A DNA stretch of 64,000 nt, taken from NCBI RefSeq assembly GCF_002174455.2, contig NZ_CP147246.1, positions 2,520,001 to 2,584,000 of the forward strand. The letters are read 5' to 3'. Below, one piece after another: positions 11,237 through 20,186 of the stretch. Source of the stretch: Enterococcus sp. 9D6_DIV0238. GTDB lineage: Bacteria > Bacillota > Bacilli > Lactobacillales > Enterococcaceae. Made by a program: the position numbers and the translations under genes. Under the pieces are notes generated by a model. The model searched no databases. It was given only the letters and a program-made list of their open reading frames with translations, and was not told the origin of the DNA. The first letter of the stretch is position 1; every line of letters begins with the position of its first letter.

Positions 11237-11668
11237 ATGTTTAGTTATACAGATATGATTTTGTCAGTAATGCAAAGAGTTGAAGTCTACAATGAGATTT
11301 TTAATGCCATTGCTAAGGAAGTTCAAGAGAACAGCTGCAGCCAAGCGATCAACAGAAAAGGGAAAGATACTTATTTATTTTGTCGCAACAATGTGAACCG
11401 TTTCTTTATAGAAGAAGGAAGCTTTAGAAAAAATTTAGTCTTCTATGGAGAAAAAGAAGCGACAAAAATCTTGTTGGAAGGCTTAGACATTTATAAAGAG
11501 GGGATTTACTTTTGGTTGGAAGCATTGAATGATAAGTGCGAAGTGATCGATGAAGTCAAATATAAACGTGGATTACATCGTGCAAAAAGTGCATTTATGT
11601 TGATCAATCAAGCGTGCAAGGAAGCTTGTGGAGGAATTGAAAGTGCACATAGCGTTCATAAAATGTAA
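11237..11668 (+). CDS. Uncharacterised 143-aa protein
   Basis: Not recognised. It is a soluble, mostly helical protein with four Cys residues (SCSQA, LFCRNN, DKCEV, QACKEACGG) and no signal peptide or TM segment. ATG 11237 is used because GGGAGGAGAG lies just upstream; the ATG at 11219 overlaps that ribosome site. It is preceded by TATAAT-like AT-rich sequence and has no clear partner gene, so it is probably monocistronic. Confidence 0.65.
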   Translation: MFSYTDMILSVMQRVEVYNEIFNAIAKEVQENSCSQAINRKGKDTYLFCRNNVNRFFIEEGSFRKNLVFYGEKEATKILLEGLDIYKEGIYFWLEALNDKCEVIDEVKYKRGLHRAKSAFMLINQACKEACGGIESAHSVHKM

Positions 11669-11791
11669 TCACTTAATGTCTTAGCACTGTATTTTATTAT
11701 TAAATTTTATTGATTTGAACTAGCTATATGAAAACGAAGTTCAATTTGTTTGGAATTATTTTCATTTAGTGTTTATATTAAATTATTAAAA

Positions 11792-11830
11792 AATACCAAG
11801 ATTAATTAGAAAATCTTGGTATTTTTATTT
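11792..11830. terminator. Bidirectional terminator
   Basis: AATACCAAGATT pairs with AATCTTGGTATT, with A-run and T-run on opposite sides. It can serve the gene ending at 11668 and the convergent minus-strand gene, whose stop codon lies within the stem. Confidence 0.8.
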
Positions 11831-12144
11831 TTTATATTAATAAATTTTTCGATTAATTTGTCAAGTTGTTGATCGATCTCTTGTTTATTTGATTCTTCTC
11901 GCGTCAAAAACAATGGCGGAGTGACATACATGTCTATCAATTTAATAGCTAAAGCACTTGACTCTGTTAAGGTGACTGTGATTTGCGGATGTACGAGTGT
12001 ATCCCCGCAAGGGCCTGCAACTAAGAAAGCTAGTTCGATCGTCTCTTTATCAAGTATTCTAATACGGTAATAGCCATCATGAATAAACGTTTTATCCTCA
12101 CTGAAATAACTCACCAACTCTTGTAAATCCTTGATTCTCTTCAT
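11806..12144 (-). CDS. Uncharacterised 112-aa protein
   Basis: Not recognised. It is a small soluble protein with beta-rich middle (YYRIRILDKETIELAFLV, ITVTLTESSALAIKLIDMYV) and a helical lysine-rich C-terminus. The start is placed at the ATG at 12144, which has GAGGTGG on the minus strand just upstream; the in-frame GTG at 12153 overlaps that ribosome site. It converges on the preceding gene and stands alone. Confidence 0.6.
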   Translation of the reverse strand: MKRIKDLQELVSYFSEDKTFIHDGYYRIRILDKETIELAFLVAGPCGDTLVHPQITVTLTESSALAIKLIDMYVTPPLFLTREESNKQEIDQQLDKLIEKFINIKNKNTKIF

Positions 12145-12496
12145 TTTGTCCACCTCATTCTATTGATTATACCATATTTAGGAAAACTTAATGTTTCTCT
12201 ATATCCCTCGTGTTATTATTGAGTTTTTTTCTTTTAAAATATATTTAAATTCTATACTGATTAACAGGCTTTACAGCGATTTTTCTTCACATAATTCTCA
12301 ATTTTTTGTGTTTTTAATTAAAAAAATGATAAAAAAATGGACGAAAAAACATAGACTTAACAAATGAAATAGATTAAACTGATTTTAGTTTAGGAATTAT
12401 ATCAATATTATATCTAGAATATCACGTTTTTTTAATAGAGAATACATATAAATTAGAAAAATGGATGTGTGGCAGAATACTTTAAAGGAGAGCAGC
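12145..12496. other. 352-bp AT-rich intergenic region between divergent genes
   Basis: Holds the promoters for the minus-strand gene and the WxL-locus regulator. A small AAACT/AGTTT dyad near 12377-12392 and TATATCTAGAAT-like sequence are visible, but no confident -35/-10 pair. No gene is seen. Confidence 0.5.
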
Positions 12497-13198
12497 ATGA
12501 TGTATGACATAGGATTTGTTTCATTTAATGAGCTCGATAAAGAGAAGTACATAGAAGCATTGAGAAATACCCAATTACATGTAAATTTGATTTCGAAAGA
12601 TGAAGCAGCTGAAAATGCGAATAAGTATGATGGCATTATTATCGAAGAAAATCATTCGCAAAATATTGGTATGATCTGCGAGTTGATCATCTTGATAAAA
12701 AAAGAAAGTAATCCATTTGTTTGGGTAATTTCTAATAGAAAGAACAATATGAATCATATTGTATATCTTCAACTCGGAGCAGATGGGATATTGGATGAAG
12801 AGCTTGATTTTGAAGTTAGCAAGCTTTTCTTGACGAATACATTGAATCGCTGCAAGAACAAAGATGGAGCATCTATAGATAGGAAAGAACAATCTACGAA
12901 ATCAGCAAGTGGTTCTGATTTTCATTTGCGACCATGCAACTATAGCGTTGTATTGAATGGAACAGAAATCAATCTGACAAAGCTGGAATTCAAGGCGATT
13001 GAATTTTTGCAGACACAGCAGGGAGTCGCTGTATCTTATGAAGAAATCTATAAAAATGTTTGGGAAAATGAAGGGAACGATAAACAATATCGTGTGTCGA
13101 ATCTGATTTTTCATTTAAGGCAGAAAATCGAAACAGATGCTGCTCGCCCTGTATATATTAAAACAGTTCGTTCAAAAGGCTACAAATTAGCCCTATAA
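12497..13198 (+). CDS. OmpR-like winged-helix regulator with degenerate receiver (WxL locus)
   Basis: A 233-aa protein with an N-terminal CheY-like fold (about 1-115) and a C-terminal trans_reg_C winged helix (about 140-233: LTKLEFKAIEFL, RVSNLIFHLRQKIE, TVRSKGYKL). The position expected for the phospho-acceptor Asp reads IIIEENHS, with no Asp, so it is unlikely to be controlled by ordinary phosphorylation. There is no kinase beside it. It is followed by its own terminator and then the WxL genes, and regulators of this kind are common at enterococcal WxL loci. ATG 12497 has AAAGGAG 6 nt upstream; the ATG at 12461 has none. Confidence 0.8.
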   Translation: MMYDIGFVSFNELDKEKYIEALRNTQLHVNLISKDEAAENANKYDGIIIEENHSQNIGMICELIILIKKESNPFVWVISNRKNNMNHIVYLQLGADGILDEELDFEVSKLFLTNTLNRCKNKDGASIDRKEQSTKSASGSDFHLRPCNYSVVLNGTEINLTKLEFKAIEFLQTQQGVAVSYEEIYKNVWENEGNDKQYRVSNLIFHLRQKIETDAARPVYIKTVRSKGYKLAL

Positions 13199-13525
13199 CA
13201 TAGCTTCAAAACATGAGGACACAATAATGTCATGGCGGTTGTTCTAAAGAGAACGATGACGGTGACAAAAAAACGAATTTAATTGGTTTCTTTTTTTCTA
13301 GCCAGATGTAAACACATAAACAAAGAGAGAAAATCAGTGCTCCTTTGATGACATCCGAATTGAGAACAGCCATTCTCAATCGGAAACAAGTCATAAATTC
13401 AGCGCCAATTTTCCCTGCAATGTGAATGTATCAAAAAATGAAACACTTGGCAAGAAAAATCGAAATAGATTGTGTGTTCAATTAAGACAGACACACAAAA
13501 AATGTTTTGGGGAGGAGTTGAAAAT
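13199..13525 (+). other. Leader region of surface locus 1
   Basis: Contains a dyad TGTCA (13228-13232) / TGACA (13263-13267) with inner GTTCT/AGAAC, and a terminator-like stem AAACGAAT / ATTGGTTT (13269-13289) followed by CTTTTTTTC, probably ending the regulator gene. Further on is an ATTGAGAA/TTCTCAAT hairpin near 13362-13381. No gene and no clear promoter are seen, so the WxL genes have a leader of uncertain length. Confidence 0.5.
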
Positions 13526-16500
13526 ATGAAAATCGGAAAAAAGTCTTACTTTATCTTAGCGTTTGTATTATTAGTAGGTATTTTATCCTCGTTTATGCTG
13601 AATAATATTTCACCAATGAAAGCATCTGAGGAAAAATATTCTATTGTGACTGGTATTGCAGATAAGGATGGGAAAATTCCTGTAACAATAAAAATAGCTG
13701 AGCCGCTGGATGAAACACTGACTCTTTCTTATGAAGGAGTGACTGGATTTTCGGCAGCTGACATGTTAGAGGGAACTTCTTCAACTTCAGCAGATGCAAT
13801 AAAAATCGTAGATACTGAAGATTCCTCAGAAAAAGTAATTACAACTCAGAAAGATAGTAATTCTATAGAAATCAATTTTTCTGTAAAAAAATCATCGTCT
13901 GATGTAGAGCCAAAAATAACGTTGTTAGATGATAAAAAAGCAGTATTGGCCTCTGCTAAAATTGATTTTCCTGAAACTGCTTCAACACCAACGATGAGAA
14001 GTGCTTTGGCAGAACCGGCACAATATCTAACGGGAAACTATCCTGGAGATAATGGCGAAGCTGGACCAACAACTCAAGAGATGGAAGCGGCGAATCAAGC
14101 AGCAAATACAGCAATAGGATTTAATCCAGAAGTAAATGTAGCATATGTTAGTACATGGGATCAGCTACGAACAGCTTATAATGATGGAACAGTAACTAAA
14201 ATTGTTTTAACAGCAGATATTTCTAATACTGCAAACCAAGCAATGAATAACAGACGAACATCAATTGAAATCGATGGTCAAGGTCATACCTTGCACCTCA
14301 ATGCTCGCAGTTTTGAAATCAATAGTCCAACAGATGGTATTGGATTCTTCCATATTCATGATATGTTAGCACAACAAAACTTGAATAATGGATTATCATC
14401 TGCTGGGAGATATGCTTTTGTTAATGGGAGTAGTGGAACGGCGAGTGTCGCTGGTTGGACATTCAGAACTGGAAATATCACGACAGAACCAGTTAATGGA
14501 AATCGTGTCGGACGTTTCATTCGTGCGTATCAGTCTATGGTACAAACTTACGGTTACATGAACTTAACAACGACGGAAGAAAACTATTATGCCGGCGGTA
14601 TGATCATTGAAGATAAAACTCAATGGCGTGGTACTGTGACATATGCCAACTATTCTGCAGTCTGGTTTGTAGAAAATTCTACTAACAGTGCTTCTACAAG
14701 TAAGAGTATGGAGTTTACTGTAGGAAAAAATGCATTAGTTTCATTGAAGAATGAAACGACTGGTGCAAGCTATCCTGCTGTCTTTTCTCATTATCGTGCA
14801 ATGACGATCGGTGAAGGTTCTACGTATAATTCGAACATGCAAGGAAACTCTGTAAGGTTTGATGATAGTGGTTCTTCACTAACAGTGAAAAAAGACGCTA
14901 CAATCAACCTCTTGAGCCGAGGTACAGGTTCGGTTATGCAATTCTCGGCAAATGATACTGCATTTAATTTGGAACCTGGCGGAAGTGTTTATATTGTAGG
15001 GTCAACAACGGCTCCAGTCGTTGATATAACTGGCGGCTCAAATAGGACATTTACAATGAATTCACCTAAAGGGTTTGATATTCGTAATAAAAATACTGGA
15101 TCTACAAGCAACAGTCCAGCAGTTTCAACTGGAACAGTTGCATCCAATGTATTTACTATCAATGATTCTGATATTGATTTATGGACATTACGATCAGAAT
15201 TGATGGGACCATCGCAACAAACCTATGCTAAAGTTGCTAATTTCTCTGTGAAAGCTGGCGGTGGAACTGCGAACGTCACAACATCAGAGCCTGGTTTAGC
15301 TTCTTTTGTACCGACGCAATATCGTCGGATCGCTGGGATGAATACAAATCCGGAAGTTGAATGGACTCCAGTGACAGATGCAGATAAAACTTATCAAGCA
15401 AGAGTAAAAATTGGTATGACACCAACCGATACATTTGATGCAGATGGAAATGTCGTACTGCAGCCTGTCTATGCTGGTGCAGGGCAAGCAACAGTGACCT
15501 ATACCGATACTTTTGGTGATGTTCATACGATCGATACAAATGCACAAGGGTATGCTGTAATGACTGATACAAGATTCAATACAGCAGGAAAAGATATCAA
15601 AGCTCATGCAGTTAGAGGACCGTGGATTTCTGAAACAGATCCAGTAACAACTGTATTGGATGTTACTCCACCGGAACCTGCGACCGTAACCGGCGGTAAA
15701 GCAAATAACGGAATGAAGCAATTGATTGGTGAAGGTGCGGAACCAAAAGCAAAAATTTACCTTGATATCAATGGCGTTCGCCAATCAACAGTTGGACTTG
15801 TAAATGATGATGGCACATGGACGTACAATCTACCCCATTATTTAGAAAAAGACGATGTCATACAAATCTTCTTAGAAGATAACGCTGCAAAAATCACTGA
15901 AACACTCAATCCAGCAGCCCCTTCTACGAATACTGATACTGGTAATATCAATCCGGCATCAGACATGACTTATCGTGATGCGACATTTAAAGCTGCAACG
16001 AAGTATACTGTAGAGGATGTTCTTCCTGATAAACCATCAATCGAAAAAACAGTTGTTTCTTCCGGCGGAGCGACGACACAAGTCGGAGATACTTTGACTT
16101 ATACGTTGACCGCTAAGAACAATAAGGAAGCATCATACACGACACTTTGGAAAAATGCGCTTGTAACAGACACATTACCTGCGGGGTTAGATTTTGATCC
16201 GGCAACAGCTGAAATCAAGATTGATGGAGTAACCGCTGAAACACCAAATGATTACTCTTATGACCCAGATTCAAGAGTGTTGACAGTCAAATTAGGTGAT
16301 TTAGCAACTGGAGATTCTTCTGTTATCACATTCAAAGCAACTGTTGCTTCTTCAGCCGTTGGAACCGTGATCAGTAATACTGCAACGGTGGTTGGTGACT
16401 CACCAAGAGAAACGCCATTTGTTGAAGGACCAAATGATCCGGATGCGACACATGAAACTTATACAGCGACTTCTCAAAAAGCAGATAGCCCTGGAGGAAC

Positions 16501-16948
16501 CGTTTTCGGTGTACTTGAACTAGCTTCTGCTCCGACAGAAATCGATTTTGGAAGTGCAAAGTATCAAGGAAAAACAACAAGGATCAATTCAGCTGAACAT
16601 CATGGAGCGGATTTAGTTGTTAAAGATAGCCGAGCAAATAAAAAAGGCTGGACTTTGACTGCGAAATTGACAACACCTATGACAAGCACTGATCCGGATG
16701 TTCCAGCGTATACATTGGATGGGGCTTTGAAGTATGTCTATAACAATAATGAAATCACATTGAACGGCGGCGCTCAGGATATTATGACCCAAGACGCCAA
16801 TGCTTCTACCGCTGAAACGACCTATAATATTAGTGATACGTGGTCTGCTTCCGGTGACGGCTTCAAGTTTGAAGCATCTGCTCAAGATGTGAAAGCACTT
16901 GGTACGTATCAAGGCGAGATCCTTTGGGAACTTGGAGATACTCCATAA
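13526..16948 (+). CDS. Large WxL-domain surface protein
   Basis: A secreted 1140-aa protein with signal peptide (about 1-34). A beta-helix-like region starts near residue 210 (LTADISNT, IEIDGQGHTLHL, serial short strands to about 560). Ig-like and DUF11-type repeats follow near 680-1010 (SIEKTVVSSGG, DTLTYTLTAKN, VTDTLPAGLDFD). The C-terminus is a WxL module with both motifs: GWTLTAKL, and ILWELGDTP at the very end. WxL modules bind peptidoglycan non-covalently in enterococci. ATG 13526 follows GGGGAGGAG; the TTG at 13472 has no ribosome site. It is the first structural gene of the locus. Confidence 0.9.
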   Translation: MKIGKKSYFILAFVLLVGILSSFMLNNISPMKASEEKYSIVTGIADKDGKIPVTIKIAEPLDETLTLSYEGVTGFSAADMLEGTSSTSADAIKIVDTEDSSEKVITTQKDSNSIEINFSVKKSSSDVEPKITLLDDKKAVLASAKIDFPETASTPTMRSALAEPAQYLTGNYPGDNGEAGPTTQEMEAANQAANTAIGFNPEVNVAYVSTWDQLRTAYNDGTVTKIVLTADISNTANQAMNNRRTSIEIDGQGHTLHLNARSFEINSPTDGIGFFHIHDMLAQQNLNNGLSSAGRYAFVNGSSGTASVAGWTFRTGNITTEPVNGNRVGRFIRAYQSMVQTYGYMNLTTTEENYYAGGMIIEDKTQWRGTVTYANYSAVWFVENSTNSASTSKSMEFTVGKNALVSLKNETTGASYPAVFSHYRAMTIGEGSTYNSNMQGNSVRFDDSGSSLTVKKDATINLLSRGTGSVMQFSANDTAFNLEPGGSVYIVGSTTAPVVDITGGSNRTFTMNSPKGFDIRNKNTGSTSNSPAVSTGTVASNVFTINDSDIDLWTLRSELMGPSQQTYAKVANFSVKAGGGTANVTTSEPGLASFVPTQYRRIAGMNTNPEVEWTPVTDADKTYQARVKIGMTPTDTFDADGNVVLQPVYAGAGQATVTYTDTFGDVHTIDTNAQGYAVMTDTRFNTAGKDIKAHAVRGPWISETDPVTTVLDVTPPEPATVTGGKANNGMKQLIGEGAEPKAKIYLDINGVRQSTVGLVNDDGTWTYNLPHYLEKDDVIQIFLEDNAAKITETLNPAAPSTNTDTGNINPASDMTYRDATFKAATKYTVEDVLPDKPSIEKTVVSSGGATTQVGDTLTYTLTAKNNKEASYTTLWKNALVTDTLPAGLDFDPATAEIKIDGVTAETPNDYSYDPDSRVLTVKLGDLATGDSSVITFKATVASSAVGTVISNTATVVGDSPRETPFVEGPNDPDATHETYTATSQKADSPGGTVFGVLELASAPTEIDFGSAKYQGKTTRINSAEHHGADLVVKDSRANKKGWTLTAKLTTPMTSTDPDVPAYTLDGALKYVYNNNEITLNGGAQDIMTQDANASTAETTYNISDTWSASGDGFKFEASAQDVKALGTYQGEILWELGDTP

Positions 16949-16970
16949 GAGTAAAGGAGATTTTTAATCA

Positions 16971-17345
16971 ATGAAAAAAAGAATCAAGTATATGATCATC
17001 TCCTTTGCTTTTGTATTGACGTTAGCAGTCGTTTATCCATTGAATGCTGCGGCCAATGCCAATGGAGGAGAATTGAAAACGGACGGTGTTATCAGCTTTT
17101 ATGAAGATAGTTCTTCAACAGAACCGACAAGTACTACGCCACCTTCATCAACGACAGAACCATCATCTGTACCAGAGCCTTCAACAAGTGAACCTAAAGT
17201 GGTAAAACCTGTTGGACGTTATCCAAGTACAGGTGAGATGGTAAAAACTAGTCTTGTTTTTACCGGAGCGGCTTTGATCGTTATAGGATTACTTCTATTC
17301 TTATGGAAACGTAAGAAAGATAACGAAGGGCGGGATAAACAATGA
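16971..17345 (+). CDS. Small sortase substrate with YPSTG motif
   Basis: A 124-aa protein: signal peptide (about 1-28), short N-terminal strand DGVISFYED, Thr/Ser/Pro-rich spacer (about 45-75), then sorting signal YPSTGE, hydrophobic TM segment and KRKK tail. Leu of LPXTG is replaced by Tyr. Enterococcal WxL operons typically contain one small cell-wall-anchored protein of this kind, presumably giving the complex a covalent anchor. RBS AAAGGAG. Its TGA overlaps the ATG of the next gene. Confidence 0.88.
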   Translation: MKKRIKYMIISFAFVLTLAVVYPLNAAANANGGELKTDGVISFYEDSSSTEPTSTTPPSSTTEPSSVPEPSTSEPKVVKPVGRYPSTGEMVKTSLVFTGAALIVIGLLLFLWKRKKDNEGRDKQ

Positions 17346-18151
17346 GGAAAAAACGATTACTGATTCAAGCTCTCATTGTACCGCTGACTGTAGTTGCTTC
17401 ATTAGCGGGTGTATCTAATGCTGCTTATGCTGAAACAGAATCGATCAGCGGACCTGGAACGATCAAGTTTGAAGGAGAATATCCTCAGAATATTGTGGAT
17501 CCTGAAAAACCTGGTGAGATTGTCGATCCAGGAGAAACCCCTCAACTTACAGGGGATTTGCGAATTGATTTTGTACCAAAATTAGATTTCTATCAGAACA
17601 AAATTTCTGATAAAGATGAAGTCTATTATGCAAATGCGCAAAATTTCTTTGGAGCAACAAAGGCTAGAGGTAATTTTGTTCAAGTCACAGACTTGAGACA
17701 AAAACCAACGGGTTGGACACTGCAGCTTCGTCAAGAAATGCAGTTTACAAACAATGATGCCAAAAACAAAGAAATCAAAGGGGCTATGCTTTCGCTGGAT
17801 AAATCTTGGGTAAGTTCGACCAAGGATCTTAGTGAAGCGCCTCAACTATCAAAAGAAATCATCAACATAGACAATGTTGGCGCTTCGTATAACTTAGCGC
17901 AAGCGAATACGGGACAAGGCAGCGGGACTTGGACGATTTCCTTCGGAGCTTCTGAAGAAAATAAGGCGAACCAAAAGAATACGCTGGAACCAAGACTAGA
18001 CAAAGACGGACAAGCAGTACTTGATCCTGTTTTTGATCAAAAGCCTGTCTATCAAAACAAAGCAGTTTCATTGTCAATACCAGGAACAACAGTTGTTGAT
18101 CCGGTACCTTACACTACGGTGTTAACTTGGATATTAGCCGAGTTGCCATAA
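17342..18151 (+). CDS. WxL-domain surface protein
   Basis: A 269-aa secreted protein with signal peptide ending near residue 30. The mature N-terminus SGPGTIKFEG is followed by an acidic Pro-rich linker (VDPEKPGEIVDPGE). The WxL module carries both motifs, GWTLQL (about residue 123) and TWILAELP at the C-terminus. It binds the cell wall by family knowledge. The start overlaps the previous stop as ATGA, implying translational coupling with the sortase substrate. It shares its plan with the next gene. Confidence 0.9.
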   Translation: MRKKRLLIQALIVPLTVVASLAGVSNAAYAETESISGPGTIKFEGEYPQNIVDPEKPGEIVDPGETPQLTGDLRIDFVPKLDFYQNKISDKDEVYYANAQNFFGATKARGNFVQVTDLRQKPTGWTLQLRQEMQFTNNDAKNKEIKGAMLSLDKSWVSSTKDLSEAPQLSKEIINIDNVGASYNLAQANTGQGSGTWTISFGASEENKANQKNTLEPRLDKDGQAVLDPVFDQKPVYQNKAVSLSIPGTTVVDPVPYTTVLTWILAELP

Positions 18152-18193
18152 ATAAAAACACACACAAACATACAATACTAGGAGGAAACACAC

Positions 18194-18967
18194 ATGAAAA
18201 CAAAAACATTATGTTCAGTAGCATTATTAGCAGTAGTAGCAGCAGGCTTAGCTTTACCAGCAGGAGCAAACGCTGAAGCAAAATCTCAAGCAGCAAAAGG
18301 AACAATGACATTTACAGAAGACAACGATCCTAAAGACGTAGTTGACCCGGAAGATCCTGAAAAACCAATCGTAGATCCTAAAGAGCCAATCATCGTTAAC
18401 CCAGATCGTGGTTCATTCAGTATCGATGCAGTAACTGAATTAAATTTTGGTACTGATAAAGTAAAAGCTTTCGCATCTAACCCTGAGTACTTCGCAGCAG
18501 CTATCCCAACAAAAAATGCTGATGGTGATATCACTCGTGGGAACTTCGTACAATTCACAGATGTACGTGGTACTGCAAACCATAAATACACAGTAAGTGC
18601 ACAATTGACTAAACAATTTGAAGCAAACGGAACTGCCGGTACTTTCTTGAAAGGTGCTACAATCGATTACTCAAATGCAGCAATCACTTCTGCAGATCCA
18701 GCAGCACAATGGCCAGCAACTACTGTTGCAGGATTCCAATTAGCAGCTGATGCAGCTGGAACAGGCGCTGGTGCTTCAGTACCAGTATTAACAAACTCAG
18801 ATGCTTCTAAAGGTATCGGAACTTACACAATCGAATTTGGTCAATATGGTGACGGAACTGCTGATACAACAGCTGACTCTGTTAAATTGACTGTACCAAA
18901 CACAAACATTTTACTAGCTGACACATACACAGCTGAAATCACTTGGTCAATCGCTGAAGTATTATAA
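18194..18967 (+). CDS. WxL-domain surface protein lacking the first WxL motif
   Basis: A 257-aa secreted protein. Signal peptide (about 1-28), mature N-terminus AKGTMTFTED, VDPEDPEKPIVDPKEP linker, then the WxL fold. The C-terminal motif TWSIAEVL is present, but where the first W-x-L should be the sequence reads HKYTVSAQL, without Trp. Strong AGGAGG. The codon choice (many GCA, GTA, ACA) suggests high expression. It is followed by an intrinsic terminator, so it ends the first transcription unit of the locus. Confidence 0.88.
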   Translation: MKTKTLCSVALLAVVAAGLALPAGANAEAKSQAAKGTMTFTEDNDPKDVVDPEDPEKPIVDPKEPIIVNPDRGSFSIDAVTELNFGTDKVKAFASNPEYFAAAIPTKNADGDITRGNFVQFTDVRGTANHKYTVSAQLTKQFEANGTAGTFLKGATIDYSNAAITSADPAAQWPATTVAGFQLAADAAGTGAGASVPVLTNSDASKGIGTYTIEFGQYGDGTADTTADSVKLTVPNTNILLADTYTAEITWSIAEVL

Positions 18968-19030
18968 TTCAACCGAATTAAGCTGGATTATAACACAGAC
19001 TTTTAGCTAGTCATGTTTCAAATGAATGGC

Positions 19031-19068
19031 GAGACAGAAGCAACTAAAACTTCTGTCTCTGCCTTTTT
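19031..19068 (+). terminator. Terminator between the WxL genes and the membrane-protein genes
   Basis: GAGACAGAAG pairs perfectly with CTTCTGTCTC across a 9-nt loop, followed by CTTTTT. The GACAGAAG/CTTCTGTC stem is also the core of repeat B. Read-through would couple abundant WxL subunits to smaller amounts of the membrane proteins. Confidence 0.85.
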
Positions 19069-19084
19069 AAAGAGAGGGATATCG

Positions 19085-20155
19085 ATGAAGAAAAAGAAGC
19101 TATTATTTTTACTAGTAACAATTATCATAGCAACACTTCTGCCGATCAAAGCCTATGCAGAAGATAGCAGTAGCGGGAACGCAACTGGATTTACATATGA
19201 AGCAATCAAGCCTGATAACCAAAGAGACACTGGTGCAGGATATTTTGACTTAAGAATGACTCCTGGACAAAAACAAACGGTAAAGATCAAAATCAAAAAT
19301 TTAGCTGCCGAAGAAATCGAAGTTTCTGTAAAACTGAATGGAACAAAGACGAATGCGAATGGAGTAGTGGAATACGGACCAACGACGATCAAGAAAGATA
19401 AGTCGTTGAAGTATGATTTTGAAGAGATTGTTTCAGCACCAGAAACAGTGAAAATACCAGCAAAAAGTGAACAAGATATCGACATAGCAATCAATATGCC
19501 AGAAGCATCTTATGATGGGATGATCGCTGGTGGTATTCAGCTTCAAAAAGTTGACAAAGAAAATAAAAGTGAACCGAAAAAAACTGGAGTTATTAATAAA
19601 TACGCCTATGTAATTGGGATGATTCTAACGGAAACAGATAAAGAAGTACTACCAAATCTAGAATTGAATAAAGTGTATGCAGATCTAAATAATTTTAGAA
19701 ATACATTTTTTGTTAACTTCTCAAATGTTGAACCCGCGTATTTAGAAAACATGACGACGCAAGTTCAAATCATGAAAGAAGATAGTGATGAAGTACTGTA
19801 TGAAACAAAACGTTCAGGTATGAGAATGGCGCCGAATTCATTGATCAATTTTCCTGTAAGTATGGAAGGCGATCGAATGGTTGCTGGAAATTATCGTGCC
19901 AAAATCCTAGTAACTTCTGGTGATAGAAAATGGAACTGGGATGAGAAGTTCAAGATTACAGATGAAGAAGCAGACAAATTCAATAATCAGGATGCTGGAT
20001 TGGAAGATGTCCAAACCTTTAACTGGCAATTGATTGCCGGCATCGTTGGCGGAATTGTTGCGCTAGCAGTGATCATCTTCGTAGTGATCAGAACCATCAG
20101 CAAAAAGAAACAAGCGAAGAAAAAACAGGCAAGAAAAAAGAAACCTAGAAAATAA
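19085..20155 (+). CDS. DUF916/DUF3324 (WxL-interacting) membrane-anchored protein
   Basis: A 356-aa type I membrane protein: signal peptide (about 1-25), peptidoglycan-binding-like domain DUF916 (about 30-150; YFDLRMTPGQKQTVKIKIKN), DUF3324 (about 165-300; AYVIGMIL), one TM segment (about 312-336) and a cytoplasmic tail extremely rich in Lys/Arg. This family is the standard membrane partner of WxL proteins. ATG 19085 follows AGAGAGGG; the upstream ATG at 19013 would translate the terminator. It leads a three-gene unit with the next two genes. Confidence 0.9.
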   Translation: MKKKKLLFLLVTIIIATLLPIKAYAEDSSSGNATGFTYEAIKPDNQRDTGAGYFDLRMTPGQKQTVKIKIKNLAAEEIEVSVKLNGTKTNANGVVEYGPTTIKKDKSLKYDFEEIVSAPETVKIPAKSEQDIDIAINMPEASYDGMIAGGIQLQKVDKENKSEPKKTGVINKYAYVIGMILTETDKEVLPNLELNKVYADLNNFRNTFFVNFSNVEPAYLENMTTQVQIMKEDSDEVLYETKRSGMRMAPNSLINFPVSMEGDRMVAGNYRAKILVTSGDRKWNWDEKFKITDEEADKFNNQDAGLEDVQTFNWQLIAGIVGGIVALAVIIFVVIRTISKKKQAKKKQARKKKPRK

Positions 20156-20186
20156 CTAAAAATGGAGAAAGTGAGGAGGGAAAGAA

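Noticed and set aside
15276..15784. Long minus-strand frames inside the large WxL gene
   Set aside because: Low-complexity shadows rich in His/Cys/Arg opposite a clearly coding frame with a signal peptide and WxL motifs.
19013..19084. Upstream extension of the DUF916 gene
   Set aside because: The extension translates a perfect terminator hairpin and has no ribosome site; ATG 19085 starts directly with a signal peptide.
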